64,000 bases of DNA from positions 930,001 to 994,000 of the forward strand of contig NZ_FWFK01000001.1 in assembly GCF_900172265.1 (NCBI RefSeq), given 5' to 3'. Source of the DNA: Roseivivax jejudonensis. GTDB lineage: Bacteria; Pseudomonadota; Alphaproteobacteria; Rhodobacterales; Rhodobacteraceae. Made by a program: the position numbers and the translations under genes. Below are positions 52,486-60,592 of this stretch, in pieces; the stretch's first letter is position 1, and each line of letters opens with the position of its first letter. A model generated the notes under the pieces. The model made no database searches and was not told the DNA's origin. It was given only the letters and a program-made list of their open reading frames with translations.

Positions 52486-53964
52486 TCAGAGCGTCAGGCA
52501 GACGTATTTCATCTCTAAGTACTCGTCGATGCCGTGGTGGCTGCCTTCGCGGCCGAGGCCGGATTGCTTGACCCCGCCGAACGGCGCGACCTCGGTCGAG
52601 ATGAGGCCGGTGTTCACGCCGACGATGCCGTATTCCAGCGCCTCGGCGACGTGCCAGACGCGGCTCAGATCCTTGGCGTAGAAATACGACGCGAGGCCGA
52701 AGATCGTGTCGTTCGCCATCTCGACGACCTCGTCCTCGTCCGTGAACCGGAAGAGCGGGGCAAGCGGGCCGAACGTCTCTTCGGTGGCGAACGCCATGTC
52801 CTGCGTCGCGCCCGTCACGATGGCCGGCTTGAAGAAGTTGCCTTCGGCATCGTGCTGGTCGGAGCCTAGGATCACCTTGCCGCCCTTCGACTTGGCGTCG
52901 CGGATATGCTCCTGCACCTTGTCGATGGCGTCGCGCGTGATCATCGGGCCGAGATCCACGTCATCCTCGGCGAGACCGTCACCGAGCTTCAGCTTTTCGA
53001 CTGCCGCCTTCAGCTTCTCCGCGAACTCGTCGTAGATGCCGTCCTGGATATACAGGCGGTTGGCGCAAACGCAGGTCTGACCGTTGTTGCGGAACTTGCA
53101 GGCGATGGCGCCCTCGACGGCGGCGTCCACGTCGGCGTCATCGAACACGATAAAGGGCGCGTTGCCGCCCAGCTCCATCGAGCATTTTTTGACCTGGTCC
53201 GCCGCCTGCCGCAGCAGGATACGGCCGACCTCGGTCGACCCGGTGAACGTGATCTTCGCGACCTTCGGGTTCTCGCAGAACTCCTTGCCGACCTCGGAGG
53301 AGGACGACGACGTAACGACGTTGAACACGCCCGAGGGGATGCCCGCGCGCTCGGCCAGAACGGCGATCGCGGTCGCCGACAGCGGCGTCTCCTTCGCCGG
53401 GCGCGCAACGAACGAACAGCCGGCCGCCAGCGCCGGCCCGGCCTTGCGGGTGATCATCGCGTTCGGGAAGTTCCATGGCGTGATCGACGCGGCGACGCCG
53501 ATCGGCTGCTTCATGACGAGGATCCGCTTGTCGCGCGCGTGTCCGGGGATCTGCTCGCCCAGAACGCGCTTGGCCTCCTCGGCGTAGAACTCGACGAAGG
53601 ACGCGCCGTAGGCGACCTCGCCCATCGCTTCCTTCAGCGGTTTGCCCTGCTCGGCGGTCATGATCTTTCCGAGGTCGCGCTGGTGCGCCATCATCAGGTC
53701 GAACCACTTGCGCAGGACCTGCGCGCGCTCCTTGCCGGTCCAGCGGGCCCAGTCCTTCTGCGCCTGGTGGGCCTGGTCGATCGCGTCGGCGATCTGCGGC
53801 CGGCTGAGATCCGACATCTCGGCGATCACGTCGCCGCGCGCCGGGTTGGTCACGTCGAAGGTGCCGTCGTCGCCGCGGATCCACTGTCCGCCAACGAAGG
53901 CGCGAGGCTCGAGAAGGCTCGGGTCGTCGAGCATTTCGGCCAGGTCGGTGGTCTTGTCGAGCAT
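52486..53964 (-). CDS. gabD: NAD(P)-dependent succinate-semialdehyde dehydrogenase
   Basis: 492 aa aldehyde dehydrogenase. SSADH features: ITPWNFPNAMITRKAGPALAAGC, catalytic Glu in SMELGGNAPFIVFDDADVD and catalytic Cys in FRNNGQTCVCANR, and the C-terminal GVKQSGLGREGSHHGIDEYLE. It oxidises succinate semialdehyde to succinate, joining GABA or 4-hydroxybutyrate breakdown to the TCA cycle. No GABA transaminase lies next to it. Confidence 0.92.
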   Translation of the reverse strand: MLDKTTDLAEMLDDPSLLEPRAFVGGQWIRGDDGTFDVTNPARGDVIAEMSDLSRPQIADAIDQAHQAQKDWARWTGKERAQVLRKWFDLMMAHQRDLGKIMTAEQGKPLKEAMGEVAYGASFVEFYAEEAKRVLGEQIPGHARDKRILVMKQPIGVAASITPWNFPNAMITRKAGPALAAGCSFVARPAKETPLSATAIAVLAERAGIPSGVFNVVTSSSSSEVGKEFCENPKVAKITFTGSTEVGRILLRQAADQVKKCSMELGGNAPFIVFDDADVDAAVEGAIACKFRNNGQTCVCANRLYIQDGIYDEFAEKLKAAVEKLKLGDGLAEDDVDLGPMITRDAIDKVQEHIRDAKSKGGKVILGSDQHDAEGNFFKPAIVTGATQDMAFATEETFGPLAPLFRFTDEDEVVEMANDTIFGLASYFYAKDLSRVWHVAEALEYGIVGVNTGLISTEVAPFGGVKQSGLGREGSHHGIDEYLEMKYVCLTL

Positions 53965-54057
53965 GTCACAAACCTTTCAAAAATTGGGATGCCGCGCGCC
54001 GTGCATCTGGTAACTCTGACCTCACTCCGTACTGTTCGCCCCGACAAGAGGAAAGCG

Positions 54058-54849
54058 ATGACATTGGACGACGCCTACGACAACGCCGGTCACATTCCCG
54101 GAGCGGCCGATTATCCGCCCCGCTGGGCCGCCGAAGCGGAATCGTTCCGCAAGAGAATGGGCGCCGCCAATCGTGCACGGCTCGGTCTCATGTACGGTCA
54201 TGGAACGCGGCAGGTGCTGGATTTGTTCACGCCGGTCGGACGCCGCGACGGTCTTCTGATCTTCGTGCATGGCGGTTACTGGCGGCGCTTCGGGCGGGGC
54301 GATTTCTCGCACCTGGCCGAGGGTGCGGTGCAGCGGCATTGGGCCGTGGCGATGCCGTCCTACGATCTGTGCCCGCGCGCGCGGATCTCCGACATCACCC
54401 GACAGGTGGCGAGCGCCATAGCCGCCGCCGCCCGAGAGCTTCCCGACCTGCCGATCCGGCTGGCCGGACATTCCGCCGGCGGCCACCTCGTCGCCCGGAT
54501 GCTGGCGCCCGGCGTCCTGCCCGAAGACGTGGCCGCACGGATCGAACACGTCATGCCGATCTCGCCCCTGTCCGATCTTCGGCCTCTCATGGACACGTCG
54601 ATGAACGCGGATCTCGGACTGGAGCCGGACGAGGCGGAGGCCGAGAGCCCGCTGTTCATGGACCCGCCCAAGACACCGGTCACCGTCTGGGTCGGGGGTG
54701 ACGAACGCCCGGCCTTCCTCGACCAGGCCCGCTGGCTCGCCGAGGCGTGGAGCTGCGGTCACGTCGTCGACGAGGGCCGGCACCATTTCGACGTGATCGA
54801 GGGGCTGACCGATCCCGACAGCCGGATGATCGCCACCCTGCTCGACTGA
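54058..54849 (+). CDS. Alpha/beta hydrolase, kynurenine-formamidase-like
   Basis: 263 aa. HGGYWRR oxyanion motif and nucleophile Ser in RLAGHSAGGHLVAR, with Asp and His later (ERPAFL region; GRHHFDVIEGL). The HGGxW motif and size fit the alpha/beta-hydrolase kind of arylformamidase (N-formylkynurenine to kynurenine), or a related esterase. ATG behind GAGGAAAGCG. It lies divergent to gabD and close to the creatinase gene, but no kynurenine gene is near. Confidence 0.8.
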   Translation: MTLDDAYDNAGHIPGAADYPPRWAAEAESFRKRMGAANRARLGLMYGHGTRQVLDLFTPVGRRDGLLIFVHGGYWRRFGRGDFSHLAEGAVQRHWAVAMPSYDLCPRARISDITRQVASAIAAAARELPDLPIRLAGHSAGGHLVARMLAPGVLPEDVAARIEHVMPISPLSDLRPLMDTSMNADLGLEPDEAEAESPLFMDPPKTPVTVWVGGDERPAFLDQARWLAEAWSCGHVVDEGRHHFDVIEGLTDPDSRMIATLLD

Positions 54850-54913
54850 ACCCGCAGCATCGCGCGACGCGGCTTGCCAAGGCTGCCGCGCTCCGCCTAG
54901 ATCGGCATGGGCC

Positions 54914-54935
54914 GGAGCGATGGCGTCGCTCCTTT
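54914..54935 (+). terminator. Weak hairpin after the hydrolase gene
   Basis: GGAGCGA (54914-54920) pairs with TCGCTCC (54926-54932), followed by TTTCC. It is short and could end the hydrolase transcript before the creatinase gene. Confidence 0.45.
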
Positions 54936-55039
54936 CCTGCCCCTGCCCGTCCTGCACGCCCGGACGCATCCTTGCCGCGGGCCGCGCGGGGGAGGCAGGT
55001 GCCGGCCCCGCATGTTCCCGGCGACTCTGAGGGACATGC

Positions 55040-56245
55040 ATGAACCGCCCCGACGCCTACCGCCTCCACAATGGCGCCAAGGCGCCGCTCCCGTTCGCTC
55101 CGGACGAATACGATGCACGATTGGCCGGCCTGCGCCGCATCATGGACGACCGCGGCATCGACGCCTGCCTGCTGACATCCATGGCCGCCGTCGCCTACTA
55201 CTCCGGCTTTCTCTACTGCGCCTTCGGCCGGTCCTACGGCGTCGTCGTCACGCCGGGCGACTGCGTCACAATCGGCGCCGGCATCGACGCCGGCCAGCCC
55301 TGGCGCCGCTGCCACGGCGACGCGATCACCTACACCGACTGGCAGCGTGGGAATTTCTGGCGTGTCGCGGCGCGCATCGCCGGGCGCGGATGCACCCTCG
55401 GAATCGAAGGGGATCACGTGACGCTCGAGGCGCGGCGCGCCATCGCGGATGCCTTCGCCCCGGCGGAGATGATCGAGATCCACGACGCGACGATGCGTCA
55501 GCGGATGATCAAGTCGCCGGCCGAGATCGCGTTGATCCGCGCCGGCGCCGCCGTCGCGGACCTGGGCGGGGAGGCCATCCGCGACGCGATCGCGCCCGGC
55601 GCGCGCGAGATCGACATCGCCATGGCCGGGCGCGACGCGATGGAGATCGCGATTGCCGACCGTTTTCCGGACGCCGAGTATCGCGACACGTGGGTGTGGT
55701 TCCAGTCCGGCCTGAACACCGACGGGGCGCACAACCCGGTCACGGCACGGTGTCTAGAGACGGGAGACATCCTCAGCCTCAACACCTTTCCGATGATCTC
55801 GGGCTACTACACCGCCCTGGAACGCACCCTGTTCGTCGGCTCCGTCGACGACGCGTCCCGCGCGGTGTGGGAGGCGAATGTCGCCACGCACGAATACGGC
55901 ATGTCGCTCTTGAGGCCCGGCGCAACCTGCGCCGGTGTGACGGAGGCGCTCAACGCGTTCCTCGAAGACCGGAATCTCCTGCGCTACCGCACCTTCGGCT
56001 ACGGCCACAGCTTTGGCATCCTGTCGCACTATTACGGGCGCGAGGCCGGGCTTGAACTGCGAGAGGACGTGGACACGACGCTGGCGCCCGGAATGGTCGT
56101 GTCGATGGAGCCGATGCTGACGATCCCGCACGGCGAGCCCGGCGCGGGCGGCTATCGCGAGCACGATATCCTGGTCATCACCGAGGACGGCGCGGAGAAC
56201 ATCACCGGGTTCCCCTACGGACCGGCGCACAACGTCGTGCCGTGA
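55040..56245 (+). CDS. Creatinase (creatine amidinohydrolase)
   Basis: 401 aa, matching the Pseudomonas creatinase sequence I remember along the whole length: YYSGFLYCAFGRSYGVVVT, IDAGQPWRRC, YTDWQRGNFW, WFQSGLNTDGAHNPVT, YYTALERTLFVG, FGYGHSFGILSHYYGREAGL and GYREHDILVI. Creatinase uses the M24 fold without metal, converting creatine to sarcosine and urea; the catalytic His lies in FGYGHSFG. Sarcosine oxidase, creatininase and urease are not in the window. It is distinct from the metallopeptidase at 39956-41047. Confidence 0.93.
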   Translation: MNRPDAYRLHNGAKAPLPFAPDEYDARLAGLRRIMDDRGIDACLLTSMAAVAYYSGFLYCAFGRSYGVVVTPGDCVTIGAGIDAGQPWRRCHGDAITYTDWQRGNFWRVAARIAGRGCTLGIEGDHVTLEARRAIADAFAPAEMIEIHDATMRQRMIKSPAEIALIRAGAAVADLGGEAIRDAIAPGAREIDIAMAGRDAMEIAIADRFPDAEYRDTWVWFQSGLNTDGAHNPVTARCLETGDILSLNTFPMISGYYTALERTLFVGSVDDASRAVWEANVATHEYGMSLLRPGATCAGVTEALNAFLEDRNLLRYRTFGYGHSFGILSHYYGREAGLELREDVDTTLAPGMVVSMEPMLTIPHGEPGAGGYREHDILVITEDGAENITGFPYGPAHNVVP

Positions 56246-56386
56246 CCGGCATCGCGCATGGCTGGACAAAGTCTGACTGAAAAACTCGGATTGACTTGTC
56301 CGACGGATTTGGTCAGCTTTAGCCCAGCCACCCCGGGCGACAGGCCAGTGGGGAAGCCTCGCATCGACCCAACAGGAGGACGGCCC

Positions 56387-56548
56387 ATGACCCGTGCCCT
56401 TTCGCCTGACCTGCCGCGCGATATCGCGGTGGCCCGCACCGAACGGCCCGGTTTCGTCACGGATGCCGAGCCGCTCGGCGTGTTCGGCCTCGAATCGCTC
56501 ATCGACCGCCTTGTCTGGCGCGCCGCAATCGGAGACCGCGCATGCTGA
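56387..56548 (+). CDS. 53-aa protein upstream of hemP
   Basis: MTRALSPDLPRDIAVARTE is the start, with RPGFVTDAEPLGVFGLESL following and a short Cys end. AGGAGG lies at ideal spacing before the ATG, and its stop lies inside the hemP start region (overlap of 7 bases), so it is translated and coupled to hemP. I do not recognise it. It may simply be an accessory of heme uptake. Confidence 0.6.
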   Translation: MTRALSPDLPRDIAVARTERPGFVTDAEPLGVFGLESLIDRLVWRAAIGDRAC

Positions 56549-56700
56549 CCCGCCGCATCGATACCGAAACCGCCAGCGAAGTGCCCCAGCACGACGCGGA
56601 GATCCTGACCGGCGGCGGCGCTCTCGCGCAGATCCGCCTCGGCGCGCAGATCTACACCCTGCGCATCACCCGACAGGGCAAGTTGATCCTGACGAAATGA
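56542..56700 (+). CDS. hemP: Hemin uptake protein HemP
   Basis: 52 aa, with the HemP signature in its second half: AEILTGGGALAQIRLGAQIY followed by TLRITRQGKLILTK. HemP proteins promote heme uptake gene expression or heme transport in alpha- and betaproteobacteria and are normally iron-regulated. Its upstream region (56270-56330) contains TTGACT and GGTCAG half sites but no clear Irr box. No heme transporter gene follows in the window. Confidence 0.85.
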   Translation: MLTRRIDTETASEVPQHDAEILTGGGALAQIRLGAQIYTLRITRQGKLILTK

Positions 56701-56896
56701 CAGGCGCCGGCCGGTGGCGGATGACGTCGCCAGCGGACCACCATGTCGAGCAGTGCGCCGCTCCTCGCCGGCCAACCGTGCAACGCCGGGTGCGTCGAGG
56801 GGCGGCATCGACACGTTGCGCGGGGTTCCGCATCCGAACGATCAGCGCGACCCACCGCCCACTCCATTCCCACCGACACGACCAGGCAGGACAGGC

Positions 56897-57145
56897 ATGA
56901 CCAAGAAACTTCCGAGCCCGTGCATCGACGTTTGCAAGTTTCGCCGCGAAGGGCATTGCATCGGGTGCTCGATGACCAAGACCCAGAAAAAGATCCTCAA
57001 GAAAACGAAAAGCCCCGCGGAACGCGAGGCTTTCGTGACGCTGCTGGTTCATCAGCAGAACGACATGGGCAAATACGCCCATTGGCGCGCGGCCTACCTG
57101 AAGAAGTGCGCGAAGAAAGGCGTAAAGCCCCCCTTCGCTGCGTAA
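56897..57145 (+). CDS. DUF1289 protein with Cys cluster
   Basis: 82 aa. The N-terminal Cys cluster (C-x3-C-x7-C-x2-C in PCIDVCKFRREGHCIGCSM) is the DUF1289 signature and may bind a metal or Fe-S centre. The rest is very basic (KTQKKILKKTKS). The family is widespread and not characterised to my knowledge. It ends two bases before the stop of the convergent dps gene. Its neighbours are iron genes, which fits a metal link but does not prove it. Confidence 0.85.
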   Translation: MTKKLPSPCIDVCKFRREGHCIGCSMTKTQKKILKKTKSPAEREAFVTLLVHQQNDMGKYAHWRAAYLKKCAKKGVKPPFAA

Positions 57146-57146
57146 A

Positions 57147-57617
57147 TCACTGCAGGTGGGCGCGGAGCATCCAGGCGAACTTCTCGTGCACGCGGCCCCG
57201 CTCGATCGCAAGATCCTCGGTCAGCGTATCGCCGTTGTCGCCGGACACTGCCTCGAGACCCGACAGGGTGGCGGCGATCTGCTCCTCGGCTTCCATCAGG
57301 AGCCGGATCATATCCTTGTCGGACTGCGTGCCGTCCTGTTCACCGACCTTGGAGCGCTGCAGCATCTTGGCCAGCTGCCCTTCGGCGTGCATGTCGAGCG
57401 CGCGGATGCGCTCGGCCAGGTCGTCCTGCCCTTCGAAATGATCCTCGTAGATCTTCTGGAACAGGTCGTGCAGCGGCCCGAACGCCATGCCTTTGACGTT
57501 CCAGTGGAAATTCTGCGCCAGCATCGTGGTCACCACCGTTTCGGCGACCGCCTGGTTGAGCGCATCGGCAATCGCTTCGCGCGCCGTCGGGCTCAAATTC
57601 ATTGCAGTCTCGGGCAT
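57147..57617 (-). CDS. dps: Dps-family ferritin-like protein
   Basis: 156 aa. Ferroxidase ligands fit the Dps spacing: H38 (NFHWN), H50 (PLHDLF), D65 and E69 (DDLAER). Dps dodecamers oxidise and store Fe(II) and protect DNA from peroxide. I chose the ATG at 57615-57617 with AGGAG six bases upstream over a longer reading. A perfect Irr box lies 36 bases before the ATG, so expression is probably repressed by Irr in low iron. Confidence 0.93.
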   Translation of the reverse strand: MPETAMNLSPTAREAIADALNQAVAETVVTTMLAQNFHWNVKGMAFGPLHDLFQKIYEDHFEGQDDLAERIRALDMHAEGQLAKMLQRSKVGEQDGTQSDKDMIRLLMEAEEQIAATLSGLEAVSGDNGDTLTEDLAIERGRVHEKFAWMLRAHLQ

Positions 57618-57652
57618 GACACTCTCCTTTGTTCCGCCGGACACGGCTGTAA

Positions 57653-57669
57653 TTTAGAATAGTTCTAAA
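57653..57669. promoter_or_regulatory. Irr iron-control box upstream of dps
   Basis: TTTAGAATAGTTCTAAA is a perfect 7-3-7 palindrome matching the alphaproteobacterial Irr (ICE) motif TTTAGAA-N3-TTCTAAA. It overlaps the stop codon of the upstream gene (57665) and lies just before dps, in the place expected for repression of an iron-storage gene. Confidence 0.85.
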
Positions 57670-58096
57670 CTGAATCAAGCCCTCGCGCCAGCCCTCTCGC
57701 GAGGAAGCCGATCGACCGGCGCGACGCCTTCGCCAAACGCCGCTCGGTGAGGAAAGTTGCACTGGCCTCGTCGCCGCGGCGGAACGCTGATATCAGCGCG
57801 ATCAGCCACCGCTCGTCGAAGCTCAGGCCGGGGCATCCCGGCTTGAAGATGTTGGCAGGACGGTCAATTCCCTGGTCGAGCGTCCGGAACAGCGCCTCGG
57901 CATAGGTCGGGGCCGACGAGGACGGGTCGGCCCCGAGCAGCGCGCAGGCGCGAAAGAGATCCTCGCGCGGCGCGGCGCGGCAGCGCGCGGCGGTCCGGCG
58001 CAGCATGTCCAGCAGACCGCGGTCGGCCTCCGGCAGGTATTCGGTCTCGGGGCGCTGGCGGGACGGAACGGGCAGAAGTGCGGGTGTAGCGGTCAT
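57665..58096 (-). CDS. Unknown protein upstream of dps (143 aa)
   Basis: I do not recognise it. Predicted mainly helical, cytoplasmic: REDLFRACALLGADP, YAEALFRTLDQGIDRP, CPGLSFDERWLIALISAFRRGDEASATF and a basic C-terminus (RRLAKASRRSIGFLARGLARG). It reads towards dps and its last codons contain the Irr box, so an Irr repressor bound there would block readthrough as well as the dps promoter. A co-regulated partner of dps is possible. Confidence 0.65.
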   Translation of the reverse strand: MTATPALLPVPSRQRPETEYLPEADRGLLDMLRRTAARCRAAPREDLFRACALLGADPSSSAPTYAEALFRTLDQGIDRPANIFKPGCPGLSFDERWLIALISAFRRGDEASATFLTERRLAKASRRSIGFLARGLARGLDSV

Positions 58097-58362
58097 CTTT
58101 CGGGCCTTTCACGTCGGACCCCGCGGGGTCCCGCCGCACGGCGTCGGTCCGAGCGGCTCTAGTTCCCTAGTATATTTGTCGGCATTTTGGAAGTGCAATC
58201 TCTGCACGGTTTTTCGGCGCTGTCGGACATCGCCCAAAGCGAGCGTGGGCCAGCGGGACCGGCCCATTCGGCGGGCAGCGCCGACAAATCGTCGGACCCG
58301 GAGAGAGAACCGGCGCGGGGCCTCTCGCGTCCGGCGCAGGTGCACTCTAACGTCGGCGCAGC

Positions 58363-59400
58363 ATGCGACTCGCCCCCATCACTTACGGCACCGCGCTCGC
58401 CATCATGCTCGGTTGGCTCTTCTGGATGGGCAAACCGATCCTCCTGCCCGTTCTCGTGGCGATCGTGTCGCTCTATGTGCTGTCGGCGGCGGCGAGCGCG
58501 CTCAAGCGCGTGCCGGTCATCAAGGTCCTGCCGCTCTGGGCGCTGCGGGTGATCGTGCTGGTCGCGTTCACCGCCGGGATCGTGGCGCTCTTCGCCATGC
58601 TGGTCGTCAATTTCGGGCGCGTCGCCGAGGCCATCCCCGGCTACGAGGAGAACCTCGACAGGCTCGTCGCGCGAGGGGCCACGCTCGTCGGTGTCGAGGA
58701 CGAACCGAACTGGGCGATCCTGCGCGACAACACGCTGGGCCGGATCGACGTGGCCAGCTACCTCGGCCAGCTGGCCAACCAGATCCGCGGCATCGGAACG
58801 ACACTGTTCCTCGTCGTGCTCTATGCGGCCTTCTTCTTTGCCGAACGCGTTCTCTTTGCCGACAAGGTCTCGATCGCGCTCGGCGGGTTCGATCGCGGAC
58901 GCAAGGCGGTGGAACTCGTTGATCGGATCAATTCGCGGATCAGCGACTACCTTCTGGTGAAGACCTTCGTGAACGTCGTTCTTGCTGTCGTGTCCTACGG
59001 CATCATGTGGGTGATCGGGATCGAGTTCGCCGTGTTCTGGGCGGTCCTGATCGGCTTTCTCAACTACGTCCCGTACTTCGGCTCGCTGATCGGCGTGCTG
59101 TTCCCTGTGCTCCTGAGTCTCGTGCAGTCGGCCTCGTTCGGCTTTGCCGCGCTGGCGCTCGCCACGCTGACGATCGCGCAGGTCTACGTGGGCGCGGTGC
59201 TGGAGCCGCGGCTGATGGGCCGCACGTTCAACCTGTCGCCGGCCGTCGTTCTCCTCGCCCTCGCGTTCTGGGGCGCGCTCTGGGGCATCGCGGGCGCGAT
59301 CCTCGCGGTCCCGCTGACCGCCAGCCTGGTGATCGTCCTGGCCGAGATCGAGATGACCCGCCCGATCGCCGTCATGCTCTCCGCGCGGGGCCGCATTTGA
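58363..59400 (+). CDS. AI-2E family transporter-type membrane protein
   Basis: 345 aa, about eight hydrophobic segments in the pattern of the AI-2E/PerM (DUF20) family: an N-terminal pair of helices, a cytoplasmic loop, VNVVLAVVSYGIMWVIG, GFLNYVPYFGSLIGVLFP and VYVGAVLEPRLMGRTFNLSPAVVLLALAFWGALWGIAGA. Family members include a putative AI-2 exporter and Na+/H+ antiporters. Substrate cannot be read. Its stop overlaps the TTG start of the next gene. Confidence 0.9.
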   Translation: MRLAPITYGTALAIMLGWLFWMGKPILLPVLVAIVSLYVLSAAASALKRVPVIKVLPLWALRVIVLVAFTAGIVALFAMLVVNFGRVAEAIPGYEENLDRLVARGATLVGVEDEPNWAILRDNTLGRIDVASYLGQLANQIRGIGTTLFLVVLYAAFFFAERVLFADKVSIALGGFDRGRKAVELVDRINSRISDYLLVKTFVNVVLAVVSYGIMWVIGIEFAVFWAVLIGFLNYVPYFGSLIGVLFPVLLSLVQSASFGFAALALATLTIAQVYVGAVLEPRLMGRTFNLSPAVVLLALAFWGALWGIAGAILAVPLTASLVIVLAEIEMTRPIAVMLSARGRI

Positions 59401-60503
59401 GCCTCAAGATCTTTCTCGTCTGCGCCCCGGGTCTCGAATCGCTCCTCGCGGACGAGGCGCGCGCGGCCGGGTTCACGGATGCCGCGCCCGGCGCCGGGGG
59501 CGTCACCGTCACGGGCGGCTGGCCCGACGTCTGGCGCGCCAACCTCGATCTGCGGGGCGCGGCCCGGGTTCTGGTGCGGATCGGCGGGTTCCCGGCGCCG
59601 CATCTCGCCCAGCTCGACAAGCGGGCGCGGAAGTTTCCGTGGACCGACACGCTGATCCCCGGCACCCCCGTCCGCGTCGAGGCGACCTGCAAGCGCTCCA
59701 GGATCTATCACGCCGGCGCCGCACAGCAGCGCATCGAGGGCGCCCTGGAGGCCGCGGGACTCCCTGTGGATCGGGACGCGCACACAGTGCTCAAGACCCG
59801 GATCGAGGACGACCTTGTAACCTTCAGTCTCGATTCCAGCGGCGAGCCCCTGCACAAGCGCGGCTTCAAGCAGGCCGTCGGCAAGGCGCCCATGCGCGAG
59901 ACGCTGGCGGCGCTGTTCCTGCGCGCCTGCGGCTACGACGGATCCGAACCGGTCGTGGATCCGATGTGCGGCTCGGGCACTTTCCTTCTGGAAGCCGCGG
60001 AGATCGCGGCGGGTCTCAGCCCCGGACGATCGCGCCGGTTTGCCTTCGAAAATCTCGCCAGCTTCGATGCGGATGCCTTTGCCGCGATGAAATCCGGAAC
60101 GGATATCGATACCCTGCCCGCCGGCCCGCGCTGTTTCGGGTCCGACCGCGACCAAGGCGCGGTCCGCGCCGCCGCGGCCAACGCGGAACGCGCCGGCGTT
60201 GCGTCGCTCTGCACCCTCGACTGTCACGCGGTCAGCGACGCAGCGCCCCCCGACGGGCCGCCCGGGCTGGTCATCGTCAATCCGCCCTACGGCGCGCGGA
60301 TCGGCAACAAGAAGCTCCTGTTCGGCATCTACGGCGCCTTGGGCGAAACGCTGCGCACCCGCTTCCGCGGCTGGCGCGTCGGCCTCGTGACCTCGGAAAA
60401 GGCGCTCGTCACGGCGACGAAACTGCCCTTCGCCCGGCCAGGCCCCCCGGTGCCGCATGGCGGGCTGAAGGTGCAGCTCTGGCAGACCGGTCCGCTGAAG
60501 TAG
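59397..60503 (+). CDS. THUMP-type RNA m2G methyltransferase (RlmL/TrmN-like)
   Basis: 368 aa from TTG overlapping the preceding stop (TTGA); no better start exists without reading deep into the previous gene. N-terminal THUMP-like RNA-binding half (VEATCKRSRIYHAGAAQQRI), then a Rossmann methyltransferase with DPMCGSGTFLLEAAEIA, and catalytic NPPYGARIGNKK. The group methylates guanine N2 in 23S rRNA (RlmL) or tRNA; the precise target is uncertain. Confidence 0.9.
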   Translation: MSLKIFLVCAPGLESLLADEARAAGFTDAAPGAGGVTVTGGWPDVWRANLDLRGAARVLVRIGGFPAPHLAQLDKRARKFPWTDTLIPGTPVRVEATCKRSRIYHAGAAQQRIEGALEAAGLPVDRDAHTVLKTRIEDDLVTFSLDSSGEPLHKRGFKQAVGKAPMRETLAALFLRACGYDGSEPVVDPMCGSGTFLLEAAEIAAGLSPGRSRRFAFENLASFDADAFAAMKSGTDIDTLPAGPRCFGSDRDQGAVRAAAANAERAGVASLCTLDCHAVSDAAPPDGPPGLVIVNPPYGARIGNKKLLFGIYGALGETLRTRFRGWRVGLVTSEKALVTATKLPFARPGPPVPHGGLKVQLWQTGPLK

Positions 60504-60540
60504 CATCTGACGGATCATCCGCGCGCCTTGCACTCTCGAA

Positions 60541-60569
60541 CGAAAAAGGGCTCCACCGCGGCGGAGCCC
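60541..60569 (-). terminator. Intrinsic terminator of the second TRAP operon
   Basis: On the minus strand a 10-bp stem GGGCTCCGCC...GGTGGAGCCC (60548-60569) with one G-T pair is followed by TTTTTC (60542-60547). It lies 24 bases beyond the stop of the binding-protein gene. Confidence 0.9.
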
Positions 60570-60592
60570 CCTGTCGCATCAGGTCGGTCGGA

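Noticed and set aside
55040-56245. Annotation as Xaa-Pro aminopeptidase
   Set aside because: The chain matches creatinase across its length, and the metal-ligand set of M24 peptidases is not complete.
56291-56323. Sigma-70 promoter reading of TTGACT before hemP
   Set aside because: No acceptable -10 hexamer at 16-18 bases; the element is better viewed as possible operator half sites.
58193-58207. Inverted repeat GTGCA-N5-TGCAC before the AI-2E-type gene
   Set aside because: Short and isolated; could arise by chance and no regulator gene is adjacent.
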